Positions 1 through 12,898 of a stretch of DNA of 64,000 bases are shown here, in pieces. Source of the DNA: Erythroxylum novogranatense (taxonomy: Eukaryota > Streptophyta > Magnoliopsida > Malpighiales > Erythroxylaceae); NCBI GenBank assembly GCA_029891385.1, contig CM057227.1, positions 60,823,567 through 60,887,566 of the forward strand, in the 5' to 3' direction. The notes under the pieces are model-generated. The model made no database searches, had not been told where the DNA came from, and worked only from the letters and a program-made list of their open reading frames with translations. Position 1 is the stretch's first letter. Every line of letters begins with the position of its first letter. Made by a program: the position numbers and the translations under genes.

Positions 1-1146
1 AATTAATTCCAATGAGATTAAATTAATTCTGGGCTTATTGGAGCTTGAATTATCAAAGTCCAATAAGATTCCCCTCTTGGCTTTAAGGAAGGTTATCAAG
101 CTAAGTAAGAAATATAAATAGAAGTTAATTAGAAGCCCATAATTGAATCTTGGGATTGGTCTAATTAAAGAAGCCCAAATGTACATTTAGTAATGGGCTT
201 GGTTTTTGGTTTAATGTAATTAATTAGATTAATTATATTAAAACAATTTTTTAAGAAGAAGATAACAATTTCTGTTATTCCTAGGTTAAATGTGTAACCA
301 CACATTTGACATTAAAATGTTAAATAAAGATGGTCTTTATTATAGGTAATCATCATTAAATGGAGTTATGAACTTACCATTAAATGGTTTAATGGTTGTC
401 TTTTAATGTTGGCTTGTAACCTATTTGAATTCATTAGATTAAAGATGAAAGATGTACATTAGATGGACCACCTTCCTTCTTTCTTCTTGTCAAAACCGAA
501 ATTGGGTATTGAATTTTAGGTTATGGTCTTTTCAAATAGCCATCATAAAGATAAATGAAGATAATCTCATTTATTGGCTATTTTATGAGTGATTAATGAA
601 AGAAGTGATGCATTTGATGCCTCTCTCTCCTTCCATCCATGCATATACGAAATTGGTAGGCAAGAAAGAGTTCTTGCATGTTCTTTACACCTTCTCTCCT
701 TTCATGAAAGAGAGAATCAAAAATACCAATCGAAAGAGTTTCAATTTTGCTTTTTCTTCTTCTAAGAAAATCTCCTCCAAACATTTCTTCTCCTTTCCCA
801 CCAAAGGATTTTGTTAACCTAATTGTCCTTGAAGAACATGTGGTAAATCTAATTGTTTGAGGATACTACAACAAGGAGAAAGTAGATTGCTAAAGGAAAA
901 GAGTCAAAGACAAAGGATTTGGATACACGAAGAAGGAGAGGATAGCACAGCGAGGATTTATAGGTGTAGCGAAGGAGTCGGTAATACTCCTGATCTTGTT
1001 TATATTTTATTGTCCTTATACCATATCATGTATGGATTGGCATGTTGATTTGGATTTGTTGCTTCTGCTGCAAGTAATGATTTCTTAAAAGTTTTGAAAT
1101 CTACCGTTTTTCCAAACAAAGCATGTTTTCTTTTTCCAATCTAGCA
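1..1146 (+). repeat. Copia A 5' LTR, 3' portion
   Basis: Base 1 aligns with 36846 of the 3' LTR and the two copies stay collinear to their CA ends at 1146 and 37992. About 0.93 kb of this LTR therefore lies left of the window. Small open frames here (for example 596-817) recur at the same place in the other LTR and are not genes. Confidence 0.93.
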
Positions 1147-1148
1147 AT

Positions 1149-1160
1149 TGGTATCAGAGC
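1149..1160 (+). other. Copia A primer-binding site (initiator Met tRNA)
   Basis: TGGTATCAGAGC begins two bases after the CA end of the 5' LTR. This is the usual complement of the 3' end of plant initiator methionine tRNA and primes minus-strand synthesis. Confidence 0.92.
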
Positions 1161-2598
1161 CAGTTTCTAATGCATGATTTCGGTTCCTATATATTGGATG
1201 CATGGGTTGACAATCTTTTTGTGTATGCTACATATTTTTATGTGATAGAAATATACATGGTTTATGTTTGCTCTTTTGGTTGTCCATAGAAGTTATATTT
1301 ACCTTGTACGATTTCTTCATTGGTTGTAACAAGGAGGGTGGTCTATCATCACCATGTTTCCTCCTTGGTTTCTTTTTTCTATTTTCTTTGATTTTATAAT
1401 GTACAAATTGATGTAATGATGAAGATGGAGCAGCCATGGATTGAAGAAATGGAAAGGAAAAATTTTCGGTGTATCCTTTTGTGTATTGGCATAATTTTTG
1501 TGAAAACATAGTTGCTGGAATTTTGTTTCAATGGATCACTTTTCGGTTTTTATTGTAAAAACAAGTGCTGGATTTTTGTTTCAAAGAATCAAATTTCGGT
1601 TTTACTAATGAAAAATAGTGCTGGAATTTTTTGTCAAAACAAAGATTTGGTTTTCTAAAATCTGGTGCTGGAATTTTATTTTTCAAAGTGACAAAATTTG
1701 ATTTTCATATATGCCATTACATTTTGTTTACCGAATGGGCCAGATCATGTTTGTGAAGAGTTCGAAGCGGAAGATCCAAGTCCAATAAGAATACTTTGGG
1801 CCTAAAAGGCTTATAATTATTTAATTTTTCTAGGATGGACAATCAAAAGTGGCTTTATTAGTTCATGTGATGAATGGAGAAATGAATGCTTATAATATGT
1901 GATATTATGTGATTGCATGTCATTTAGAAAATTGCCAACCCTAGGCTTTGCCATGCATTCATTATGTATGAGATATATAATGAAACAATATAGGATGGAT
2001 AATAAATTGCATCTAGACATGATGGTATTTAAAACTTAAAGCCCAAAAAGATTGAGTGGGAGAGGATGCTCCTGTGAGAGTCCACGGTCTCCAAATGATA
2101 GCCCGTTTGCATGTGGTGAAGTGTTACTCCCCATCGAAGGGCATGGATCCTAGATCTTGCATGGTTTGGGTCTCCTTAAGGATAAGTCCACTTAATGATA
2201 GCAAATGTGACCTCCCACCGAGGCATGGTTTGTAGGTATCTTTAGTGAATGAATCAAATGGTTAAACACTCAACATTTTTTATTAATAAACTGCCCACCG
2301 TAGCTCTGTTGGTAAAAGTATGGACCAAATTAAGACGCTTCTTAAAAAATTGGGCATGAGATGCTTGGTAGTTTTTGAGTGGGAGGGTCTCAGTTTTTCT
2401 TTTAATGGATAAGATGGCCCACTGTCACTTAGTCTGTTATAGATAAGAAAAATAACCGTCGTATAATGTTTTAATTTTTTAAGTTTTGTTAAATCTATCA
2501 TCATGCATACATGCATCATGATTTTATACAAAGTTCCATAAATTGTTGACTAGTATGCTCATGTTTTAATAATTTATATAGACATAATCAACCACAAA
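1161..2598 (+). other. Copia A untranslated leader
   Basis: About 1.4 kb lies between the primer-binding site and gag. I see no credible gene on either strand; the short open frames lack codon structure or family resemblance. It contains the degenerate tandem repeat at 1511-1710. The leader would carry packaging signals, inferred only from position. Confidence 0.7.
1511..1710 (+). repeat. Degenerate tandem repeat in the Copia A leader
   Basis: Four units start with G(T)TGCTGGAATTTT-like sequence at about 1511, 1565, 1618 and 1665 (spacing about 53, 53 and 47 bp). Each has a T-rich tract and a TTTCGGTTTT- or TTTGGTTTT-like block. The function is unknown. Confidence 0.7.
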
Positions 2599-3436
2599 AT
2601 GAATCCACTCACCCTGCTCTTGACTAATAACAAATTGGAAAACGGATATAATTTTAATGAATGGAGATGTAACCTTGACATTGTTCTTCAATATGAATGC
2701 ATTTCATGGGTGTTAACTGAAAATGAGCCTACACCTCCAAGTGGAGATTCAACTCCTGAGCAAGTCCAACAACATGAGCGTTGGCAGAATGCTGACAAGA
2801 CTACTAAGTGTTATATTAAAGCTTCACATCGGTGGCATGTTGCAAAAGCAAATTGCTTGTATGAAAACTGCTAGTGCAATGGTCCATCACCTACATGAGA
2901 TGTTTGGTGTGAGGACTAGGTCTGCAAGAGTGAAATCTATCCAAACCTTTCATAATCTCAAATAGAAACCTGGTGAACCGGTGCGGGATTACATGATGAA
3001 GGTAATCTTTGCGGTCACTGAGGCTGAGATGCTTGGGGCGGATATCGATGCGGACACGCAGATGATTATGATCATCAATAGCTTAAACTCTTCTTTTCAG
3101 CAGTTTAAGTTGGACTATGAGCTCAACAGCAAGGATTACACCTTGAGTGAGTTGATGAATACCCTCCAGAGCACGGAGGAGATATTGAATATTAAGGCTC
3201 ATGGGCCAGAAGCTAATGTAGCCTCTTCTTCTAAGCCCAAGGGTAAGGGCAAGGAAAAGAAGAAAGGTCCAATGAAAAAGAAGGCCCAAACAGGGGTCAA
3301 GGTCAAATCCATGAAAAAGAAGGCCAAAGAGAACATCAAAGGAAAGTATTTCCACTGTGATGAGATGGGTCACTGGAAAAGAAACTGTCCAGTCTACCTA
3401 GAGTCCCTCAAAAGCAAACAAGGTTTGGGTTCCTAA
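2599..3436 (+). pseudogene. Copia A gag (broken)
   Basis: The start MNPLTLLLTNNKL resembles the UBN2/gag_pre-integrs-type capsid of plant copia elements. The frame opens at 2599 and shifts (frame 1 to frame 2) near 2860-2875. It hits an in-frame TAG at about 2963, then runs 2981-3436 through a Lys-rich linker to a zinc knuckle near 3349-3394. The knuckle reads YFHCDEMGHWKRNC: the first Cys of the CX2CX4HX4C pattern is Tyr, a TGT to TAT change if the family residue was Cys. Gag forms the virus-like particle and binds RNA; this copy cannot make intact Gag. Confidence 0.88.
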
Positions 3437-3475
3437 GTTTGTTAGGAACTAGAAATGTGGCAGATTTATCTACTT

Positions 3476-5718
3476 ATTGGATATTAGATTCAGGAGCCAC
3501 TAACCATGTTTGTGTGGTTCCATGTTTGTAATTCTTTGTAGGGGTTCCAGCAAAGGAAAAGACTACCTAAAGGCCAGTTTCAAGTCAAGATAGCAGATGG
3601 TTCCTATGTTTCAGTAGAATCAGTGGGAGTAGTTATCTTGGATTTTCCTAGTGGTCATAGGTTATTTTTGGAGGACGTTTATTACATGCCAATGATTGTA
3701 AGGAACATGATTTCTGTTTTTTATCTAATAAAATCTGGTTATTCCTTATATTTTGAAAAGGTTGTTTCAATATATGAGAATGAAGATTTTATTTGTGATG
3801 CGATAACTAAACATGGATTGTTTTTTATAGAACCTATGAAATGCTCACTAAACATCACAGAATTGATAAAACCAAGACAATCCAAAATCTCTAGGTAGTA
3901 ATTCAAAGTGTCTGTGGCACTTAAGAATGGGTCATATCAATCAGAAAAGACTTGACAGGCTAGTAAAGGATAGGATCCTTATGGGCTTGGATAGTGATCC
4001 ATTACCTACCTGTGAATCTTGTATTGAAGGGAAAATGACCAAAGCCTCATTTCCTTCTAAAAGAAATAGATCTGAATCCACATTGGACCTGGTACATACT
4101 GATGTGTGTGGGCCCATGAATGTACAAGCTAGAGGAGGTTATGAATATTTCATAATTTTTACAGATGATTACTCAAGACATGACTATTTGTATTTGATGC
4201 ATAAAAAGAGTGAATCTTTTGAAAAGTTCAAAGAATTCAAAGTCGAAGCTAAGAAGCAACCTGGCAAGCCATTAAAACAGCTTCAATCAGATCGAGGTGG
4301 TGAGTATTTATCTGGAGAGTTCCAGCAATATTTAATTGACAATGGAATTGTTTCTAATTTGTCAGTTCCTCGTACACCTCAACAGAATGGTGTAGCAGAG
4401 AGGAGAAATAGAACTCTATTGGAAATGGTAAGATCAATGATGTCCTACGCTAACCTTCTATAATCGTTTTGGGGATATGCCATACAAATGACAACATATC
4501 TTCTTAACTTTGCTCCATCCAAATCGGTGCCTAAAACACCTAGAGAGTTATGGACTGGCCGAGTGCCTTCATTGAGGCATTTGAGGACTTGGGGCTGCCC
4601 AGCCCATGTTCTAAAGCCTGAATCCACAAAGATGGAACCAAGGTCAGAAGTATGTTTGTTTGTAGGATATCCTACAGAAACTTGAGGGTACTATTTTTAC
4701 AGTCCTCATGATAAGAAGGTATTTGTGTAGACAAATGTAACCTTCTTAGAGGAAGAGTTTGTGAAAAATCACAAAGGAAGAAGTGAAGTAGTACTAAAGG
4801 AGTTAGCTATTTCATCCAAACCAAGAGTTGTTTTGGATATGACAGAACAAGATGTCGAAATGGATTCAAGAGTTGAATCAAAAGTGCAACCTGAACATCA
4901 AGGTGTGCCTAGACGTAGTGGGAGGGTTGTTAGACAGCCAGATAGGTATCTGAGTTTACGAGAAGGCTTAATTGCCATCTCCGACCAAGAAGAAATAGAT
5001 CCCATTACGTATACAAAGGCTATTAATGATATTGATGCAGGAAAATGGCTCAAGGCAATGGAATCGGAAATAGATTCTATGTATACTAATGAAGTCTGGG
5101 TCCTTGTAGATCTACCACTAGGTCTAAAAGCCATAGGGTGTAAATGGATCTACAAAAGGAAAAGGGGATCGGATGGAAAGGTAGAGACCTTTAAAGCTAG
5201 ATTGGTAGCTAAAGGCTATACTCAAAAGGAGGGTATAGACTATGAGGAGACTTTTTCTCTGATTGCCATGCTTAAGTCCATCAGGATTCTTTTGACCATA
5301 GAAACCTATTTCGATTATGAAATATGGCAAATGGATGTCAATACCGCATTTCTTAATGGGGATCTTGAGGAGACCATTTAAATGGCCCAACCAGAAGGAT
5401 TCATTGGGCCAGGTAATGAGCATAAGATTTGCAAGTTGCAAAGGTCCATTTATGGACTTAAGCAAGCATCTAGGTCTTGGAACATTAAGTTTGATAAGGC
5501 TATCAAAACCTATGGGTTCATACAAAACCTAGATGAGCCTTGTGTTTATAAAAGAATACAAGAAGGTAAGGTTACTTTCCTAATCCTGTATGTTGATGAC
5601 ATTCTGCTAATTGGGAATGATGTGGGAATGTTATCTACGGTTAAGGGATGACTGAATGAACAGTTTTTAATGAAGGATTTGGGAGAGGCTACCTATGTTT
5701 TAGGGATCAAACTTATAA
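3476..5718 (+). pseudogene. Copia A pol, first part: protease, integrase and N-terminal reverse transcriptase (broken)
   Basis: The protease active site LDSGATNH is read at about 3484. A following segment (3623-3898) is in another frame. From about 3900 one frame runs to the insertion at 5718. It holds the integrase HHCC zinc region (WH, GH, then CESC), the core acidic residues in HTDVCGP, SDRGGEY and NGVAERRNR, the linker with GYP, and reverse transcriptase with MDVNTAFLNG and YVDDIL. Five in-frame stops interrupt it (4461, 4683, 4728, 5379, 5649), with no frameshift in that stretch. The usual copia protein encodes protease to RNase H as one polyprotein. Chromo A cuts the palm/thumb region; the C-terminal part is at 35042-35927. 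Confidence 0.92.
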
Positions 5719-7183
5719 TGTAGCGCCCCCTTACCGTAGGGTATGCACCGAGACGCCCGTAGGTCGTTCCGATATATAACCCACGATGAGAGTGCACTAC
5801 GAACGATCAATTCTATAAACCTCATGGCATCAATATAATTTAAACTGCAATATCCACATTTCTAAATTTTTAAAAACCAAAATGCTTTCATTTCATAACC
5901 TTAAAACAGAATTTACAAGTCTATTAGTTTTCATAAACTATACAGATATTTCCCAAAAAGGAACTGAAACAAAATCCTAAACTAGGTCATCCCTCAAAAT
6001 CAACCTCAGCTAACCGACCTGTGAGCCATACTTCGCTTGCCAGCACTCACACAGTGGGAAAAGTCGAACCTTGGAGCTAAAAGCCTACAATCGCTGTCAT
6101 GCATATACACACAGTTCATATTATATCATGTATTATCACAACCAGAGAATCATATGCATTCAATTTCACATTTATAAGGCGGTTCGCCTTTCATACAATT
6201 CACATTTGAACATTCATATATGCGATGTACATGTGACTCTTTCATTTTATTTCGTTGTTGTGACCGCGTGCCTAAGCTCATTAACGTTGAGCTAGTGGCT
6301 CTGAATTTCGTTGGGCTTGAAGCCCTAATACATTGAGCCTGTGGCTTTAAAATCGTTGGGCACGAGACCCTGATGCGTTGAGCTTAAAGCTCTGAAATAC
6401 GGTGGCTGCACCGGTCACAACTGTCTTTATCTTATCATACCTTTATGCATGTATGCAAATGTCCAATTTACAATACTTGTGTCACGATAAAATTCCATAT
6501 GTTTAATTTTGCATTTAAAGCCAATTAATTTCAGTTAATGCACCTACAACACTTCTATATCACATTCCAAATGTTTCGGACACTTTTGGTCCGAAATCAA
6601 TCAAAAGCAAGCACACAGATCCATCCTTAACCCCACATGGCATAGATACATAAATGTAACACATACTGGTTGAGAAACCAACTAAGTTACTCACCTCAAA
6701 CTTCCGAAGCTCTCGCCGGAAGTCTCAGCTATATCGGACGATCGACGGTCCACTTGCGCCTCTAAAACAAATCAGAATAATCACCCATTACTAATTGTAC
6801 AATTTCTAAGATTCAATAATGCATATGCAACGATTGAATTATGTACTGTACACGTTTATGACATTCCCGATCCTATTCCCGAATCTTCTCAATTCAACTT
6901 TTTCACTCTAATTCATAACAATTCCTAATACCATAATTCAATAGACTAAATTCTGAACTCTGTAAAGTCCAATTCCAAATCATAGGAATTATCTTTATAT
7001 CAAAATCAAATTCACTATTCAATCACCACCCGATTTCGAGAACCACTGAAATAAATTCCAAATTTCTATTTTTATAAATTCACAATTCTTAGTCCCTATA
7101 ATCAAGATCGATCCATCCCTAACCACTTCATTAAGAATTAACCCTCAAATATCATCACTTAAACATTTGAAAATCAGCTCCCT

Positions 7184-7405
7184 CTCCGCGGCGCAAGGTC
7201 ACTCGTCGCGGCGAGTTATCTCGCCTTCGTCGCGACGTACGCAAAGCTCTCCCACGGCGTGCTCACCTCTGCTCGTCGTGACGTGCGTCCTTGCTCGTCG
7301 CGACGTGCGGGAGGAATTGGCTCGTCGCGGCGCAGAATTAATTGCTCGTCGCGACGTCCAACTCTCCGTTCGTCGTGACGTCTAATTAATTACACGTCGC
7401 GACGT
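7184..7405. repeat. CG-palindrome array in the Chromo A 3' LTR
   Basis: About ten units of the type CGTCGCGACG / CGTCGCGGCG / CGTCGTGACG recur every 19-26 bp. They stand out from AT-rich surroundings. ACGTCGCGACGT at 7394-7405 is a perfect 12-bp palindrome. The equivalent in the other LTR lies at about 33896-34130, with several CG to TG or CA changes. Confidence 0.9.
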
Positions 7406-7787
7406 ACGAGCTCTGGTTCGTCTTCTCTAATCGACCTTCAACATTCTCTCTCTAAAAACCAGTATCAAACTACTCTCAACTACCCATTCTTACACAATAA
7501 ATACCATACATGCATCAAACAACAATAAATAACAACATTAAACCATTAAACTTACCAATCAAGCCTCAAATCCTTAAACCTCCTAAAATCTCCTCCAAGC
7601 TCTAACAACTACGGTGATCACCCAAAGCCAAACAAAACCTCATCATCCCCAAGGATCAAACAGAAGGAAGAAGCAAGCAACGATCGAAAGCTCACACCAA
7701 AAGGAGAAATCAAAAATCACCAACAGAGGGAAGAGGGATTTTTTCCCTAGGAGAAAAGAAGATACCCTTCTAAATTTCAAAACCTAG

Positions 7788-7799
7788 AGTATATATAAA
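7788..7799 (-). promoter_or_regulatory. Candidate LTR TATA box, Chromo A
   Basis: On the - strand TTTTTATATATACTC lies about 525 bp inside the LTR and precedes a pyrimidine/purine-rich leader. It is conserved as TTTTTATATATCC near 34505-34515 in the other LTR. The call rests on position and motif only. Confidence 0.45.
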
Positions 7800-8322
7800 A
7801 AGGTTTGATTTAAGCCTATAGATTATAGTCCTCAAATTCATCAAATTTCAGTCTCTAATTTCCAATGACTCAACATTCTCGTTCCTAAAATCACAAATTC
7901 TAATTCTCCATGCCATTTGCCCATCAATTTCAGAACCGAAATCTAATTTATCAGTCATCATGTCATTTTTTCAGTCCGGACATGAAACTCCAAAAAATTC
8001 CGGAAAAATTCCTATAAATCCTCAAAAATATATGACACATGTTCCTACACTCCGATTTCGATTTTCAACTCTTAAAAATTCAATTTCTCTCCAATCCTGT
8101 ATTCAAAACTTAATCTATGCAATTATCACCCAATTTCTAATTTACACAATTAAATCGGGAAATTGTCATACATGCGTGTACATACATATACTCGTGCAAT
8201 AATAATCATTTATCAAGAATTTATAGAGGCTAAATGCATGTGCAATTTAAATCATGCATGCACCCAGTCCTAATCCATCCGAATTACCAATATGCCCTTC
8301 ACATCTGTAACGGGATGTTACA

Positions 8323-8335
8323 ATTCTCCCCTCCT
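8323..8335 (-). other. Chromo A polypurine tract
   Basis: On the - strand AGGAGGGGAGAAT directly abuts the TG of the 3' LTR and is the expected plus-strand primer. It is also coding: it specifies the last residues of pol. Confidence 0.88.
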
Positions 8336-11300
8336 AATAAAAATTTCGTCCCGAAATTTCTTACCTGACTGATCGAACAAGTGAGGATACTGCCTCCTCA
8401 TGTGCTCCTCAGTCTCCCAAGTCGCTTCCTCAGTGGAGTGGTTCTTCCAAAGGAATTTCACCAATGGAATCACCCTGCTCCTCAACTGCTTGACCCGCGA
8501 TCCTAAAATCTGTACCGGCTCCTCCACATAACTCAAATCACTGGCTATCTCAATCTCTTGAGTCGGAATCACATGGGTCGGGTCTGATCGATATCTCCGG
8601 AGCATACTCACATGGAAGACGTCGTGCAACTGCGACATCTCACTCAGTAACGCCAATCTGTACGCCAATGGTCCGATCCTCTCGAGGATCTCATAAGGAC
8701 CAATATACTGAGGACTCAACTTGCCTTTCCGGTAAAATCTCATAACTCCTCTCCACGGAGACACTCAGAGGAACACTCTATCACACACACTGTACTCCAT
8801 CTCCCTCCGATGCTGATCTGCATAGCTCTTCTGCCTATCCTGAGCCGCCTTAATGCGACTCCGAATCAGCTGTACCTTATCCACAGTGTCCTGAATCAGC
8901 TCGGGACCCTCTAACATCCTTATACCCTCTTCATCCCAGTAAAGAGGCGACCTACACTTCCTCCCATAGAGAGCCTCATACGGTGCCATACCAATGCTAC
9001 TCTGGTACTGATTATTATAAGCAAACTCGACCAGAGGCAAATACTGATCCCAAGCACCTCGGAACTCCAATACACAGGCTCACAGCATATCCTCGACTGT
9101 CTTAATCGTCCTCTCACTCTGCCCATCTGTCTGAGGATGAAATGCTATGCTGAAGTTCAATCTCGTACCCATAGCTGACTGCAAACTCTTCCAAAACTTC
9201 GAAGTAAATCTGGGATCCCTGTCAGAGACTATAGATACCGGAACCCCATGCAGTCTCACTATCTCTGCCACATACTTCTGGGCTAACTGATCGAGAGTAT
9301 TGCTCTCCCTCACTGGCAAGAAGTGAGCCGATTTAGTCAACCAGTCCACTATGACCCAAATCGCATCGTGTTGCCTTGGCGTCCTAGGCAACCCCATAAT
9401 AAAATCCATCGTGATCCGCTCTCATTTCTACTCCGGAATGGGCAGCGAATGCAATCTCCCCACTAGAGTCTGGTGCTCAGCCTTAACCTGCTGGCACGTC
9501 AGACACCGAGAAAGAAACTCTGCCACCTGCCTCTTCATGCCTGGCCACCAGAAATGCAACTTAAGAGTGCGATACATCTTGGTAGTACTAGGATGCATAG
9601 CATAAGCAGCCACATGCGCCTCCTCCAAAATCTCACGCCTCAAATCATCTACATCTGGAACACAGAGTCTCTGACCCAACCATAATGTCCCATCTCTCAA
9701 CTCAAACTCAGAGACCACGTCAGATCTCACTCTGTCCATCAACCTCACTACCATAGGATCCTGATCCTGAACTCTCTTGATCCGGTCATGCAACATCAGC
9801 CTAAGCCTCAAAGTAGCAATCAAAACTCCATCCTGAGCCAAATCTATCTGCACATTCAGAGCTCTCAACTGAATCAGACTAGGCAATCTCTCATTCTGAA
9901 TCTGAGTTGCACTGATATGAGATCTCCTGCTCAAAGCATCTGCCACCACATTAGTCTTCCCTGGGTGATACTCAATCGTGCAGTCATAATCCTTAAGCAG
10001 CTCTAACCATCTCCTCTGCCTCAGATTCAACTCTCGCTGACTCAGCAAATACCGCAAACTCTTATGATCAGTGAAGATCTGGAACGTCTCACCATACAAA
10101 TAATATCTCCAGATCTTCAGGGCAAAAACCACTGCTGCTAACTCCAAATCATGTACAGGATAATTCATCTCGTGAGACCTCAACTGTCTCGAGGCATAAG
10201 CTATCACTCTCCCATGCTGCATCAAAACGCATCCTAAACCCTGCTGCGAAGCATCACTGAATACCTCAAAACCTCCAACTCCTGATGGTAAAGCTAATAC
10301 CGGCGTCGTAGTCAACCGATGTTTCAGCTCCTCAAAACTCCTCTGACACTCATTAGTCCACCTGAAAGCCACATTCTTCCACAGAAGTTTTGTCAGAGGG
10401 GCTGAGATTAATGAAAACCCCTCGACAAACCTCCGATAATAACCTGCCAATCTGAGAAAACTCCGCATCTCCGACACATTCCTTGGAGTCTCCCAACTCC
10501 TTAAGGCCTCAATCTTATGAGGATCCACTCGGATACCCTCACCAGATACAATATGTCCTAAGAACACCACCTCATCCAGCCAAAATTCACATTTAGTGAA
10601 TTTGGCATACAACTGCCTCTCTCTCATAATCTGTAAAACTGTCCTCAGATGTTCCGCATGTTCCTGCCTACTCCTCGAATACACCAGAATATCATCAATA
10701 AACACAATTACGAACTGATCCAGGTAGGGCTGAAAAACCTTATTCATCAAAGCCATGAAGGCTTCCGGGGCATTAGTCAACCCAAACGGCATCACTAAGA
10801 ACTCGAAATGCCTATACCTGCTCCTGAAAGCACTCTTAGGCACATCGACCTCTGCGATCCTCAACTGATAATATCCAGATCTCAAATCCAACTTAGTAAA
10901 CACCTGAGCTCCCTGCAACTGATCAAACAAGTCATCGATCCTAGGTAGTGGATACTTGTTCTTGACTGTAACCCGATTCAGCTGCCTATAATCGATGCAC
11001 AACCTCAAAGTCCCGTCCTTCTTCTTCACAAACAACACTGGAGCTCCCCAAGGCGAAACACTCGGCTTAATAAACCCCTTATCTAACAGCTCCTGCAACT
11101 AAGCCTTAAGCTCCCTCAGTTCCACCGGTGCCATCCTATATGGAGGTATAGATATAGGAGCGGTATCTGGAACGAGGTCAATCGAAAACTTCATCTCCCG
11201 ATCTGGCGGCAAACCCGGTAACTCATCGGAAAACACATCTAAAAATTTCCTAATCATAGGAACATCCTGCAACCTCTGCCCAACTCGGGAATCTACCACA

Positions 11301-11630
11301 TAAGCCAAATAAGCCTCATAACCTCTCCGCATCAACCTAAAGGCACTCATAAAGGAAATCATCCTGGCTGGCACTGCCTGACTAACACCTCAAAACACAG
11401 CTCTGGGCTGACTAGGAGACTCTAACACGACCTCCTTGGTATAGCAATCCATAAAAGCCCTATGGGCAGTGAGCCAGTCCATCCCCAGAATCAAATCTAT
11501 CTCTCTCAATGGCAAAACTATCAGGTCTGCACTCAACATTGCTTGATCTATCTGGATCGAGCATCCCTTGCAGACCTCTCCCAAAGCAGTAGTACTACCC
11601 AGAGGTGTACTCACCTGCAACCCATACTGC

Positions 11631-11667
11631 AACATCTCTCTATCCCCATACAATCTACGTGCTACAT
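11631..11667. repeat. 37-bp duplication, left copy (flank of E)
   Basis: This segment of the Chromo A protease region is repeated at 14668-14704 with two A/G differences. Both copies translate on the - strand to VA(R/C)RL(Y/H)GDREML. At 37 bp it is far longer than the 5-bp duplication expected for an LTR element insertion. Confidence 0.88.
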
Positions 11668-11933
11668 TGATTGAGCCCAAGTTTAATATATAATTGGCTA
11701 CACTTTCATGGTTGTTAATGCACTTTTTGACTCTTAATTCATGATTTTTGTGTTTAAATTAGCCTCTTACGGTGAGCTTATGTTTTATGCAATTTGCTAG
11801 TAAAATTGTACAAACTGACATTAATTGCATTATAATTTTTCTAAGAACAATTGTTACTGCAAATTGTTATTTTATATTGTAGGAGAAAAGGAGTCAAAAA
11901 GGATCTGAAGAGTCGGCATGAAGTCCTTAAGGC

Positions 11934-12145
11934 ACATCGCGGCGTGAACTAATCACCTCGCCGCGGCGAAATGTAACTCCCACATCGCGGCGCATCAACA
12001 CACGATCGTACGTCGCGACATCAACAATTCCCACGTCGCAGCGAGCAAGCCAGATCGTACGTCGCGACGTCAACAAATCAACACGTCGCAGCGAGCAAAC
12101 CAGAGCACACGTCGTGGCAAATATTAATTCGCATGCCGCGATTCC
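11934..12145. repeat. CG-palindrome array in E
   Basis: Nine units such as CATCGCGGCG, CGCCGCGGCG, CGTCGCGACG and CGTCGCAGCG start at about 11934, 11957, 11982, 12009, 12032, 12058, 12081, 12109 and 12132, roughly every 23-27 bp. ACGTCGCGACGT at 12059-12070 is identical to sites in Chromo A and LARD B. Confidence 0.88.
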
Positions 12146-12898
12146 CGACGGGTATTCTGACTTTAAATGGAAAAATCACTCACTATACTGACCCGACCTG
12201 TGAACCATCCCTTAAATATTGCTGAATTAGGTTAGAACGTGCATCATCTTCTGGGGATCGACATACGGCAAAGAGAAGGGAGACGAGCGAAGAGAGAAGA
12301 AGAGGAAGCAACATCATCCACCACCCAGGGTTCCCTTCAGGGTTCCCTGGGGATAATTTCACATAGGTTTTGTTGCCCATTTTTACTGCCGACTCCATCA
12401 TGGTAGCTTGGATTCGTCACGAGTTGTGAAGGTTCCGGTTGCTATGCGTGGCTTGGCATTTCTTTCCTGTTGAAGATGCAGTGATGGCTGGAGTTCATCG
12501 AGCTTTCAAGGGGAGTAGCTTAATCTATAGTTTAGCTATGATTTATAAATGCCTAGGTCTAGGGTTTGTAATTTGTAGTGAAGCTATTTGATTATAGTTA
12601 AATGTTGGACATTTAATGCGTTGTTTGGATTGGTAGTTTACATTGTCAAATTTAACTACATTGTTATGAACAGCCGAGTTGAGGTTTATTGCTTTGCAGT
12701 TAGATTTGCTTAATTAGAGTTTAATTAAGCGTTGAACAATGTAAGGTGTTGTGGGTTTGTTTATGTAGAATTATGTGCTTAAATATATGAAGTCTCATAT
12801 ATGTCAACTTGTGATCTTGTCGATTCTCTTTTATCTGCCTAGTTGTGTTTGATATTGAGTTTATGCTAGATTTCATTTGACCCATTGCATTGGCAAAT

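Larger units (their letters stand above)
5719..8322 (-). repeat. Chromo A 3' LTR
   Basis: This 2604-bp copy matches 32371-35036 (2666 bp) along its length. The largest difference is loss here, near 6098, of the 73 bp present at about 32749-32822. The missing piece is bounded by a TC(A/C)TG microhomology. The LTR contains the CG-palindrome array (7184-7405) and a TATA-like site near 7790. Confidence 0.95.
8318..11667 (-). pseudogene. Chromo A pol: protease C-terminus, reverse transcriptase, RNase H, integrase and chromodomain (stop-interrupted)
   Basis: One - strand frame runs from about 11667 to 8318 without a frameshift. In order it shows the protease tail (LILGMDWL), reverse transcriptase ([18 protein letters not shown]), RNase H ([19 protein letters not shown]), the integrase zinc region (C-LT-C), the integrase core ([23 protein letters not shown]) and a chromodomain ending near the C-terminus (HSTEEATWETEEHM). 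Stops at 11390, 11099, 9428, 9422, 9080 and 8765 interrupt it. Each stands where the family usually has Arg, Gln or Trp, so each is compatible with one C to T or G to A transition. The coding region crosses the polypurine tract and its TAA (8320-8318) lies inside the 3' LTR. The protein would target integration to heterochromatin through the chromodomain. Confidence 0.93.

Noticed and set aside
593..817. Overlapping 60-73 residue open frames, repeated at 37439-37663
   Set aside because: Both copies lie at the same place in the two Copia A LTRs, overlap each other on opposite strands and resemble no family; LTR sequence, not genes.
7184..7405. Possible CRISPR-like array
   Set aside because: Units are degenerate 8-12 bp palindromes without a constant long repeat or unique spacers, in a plant LTR; no cas genes.
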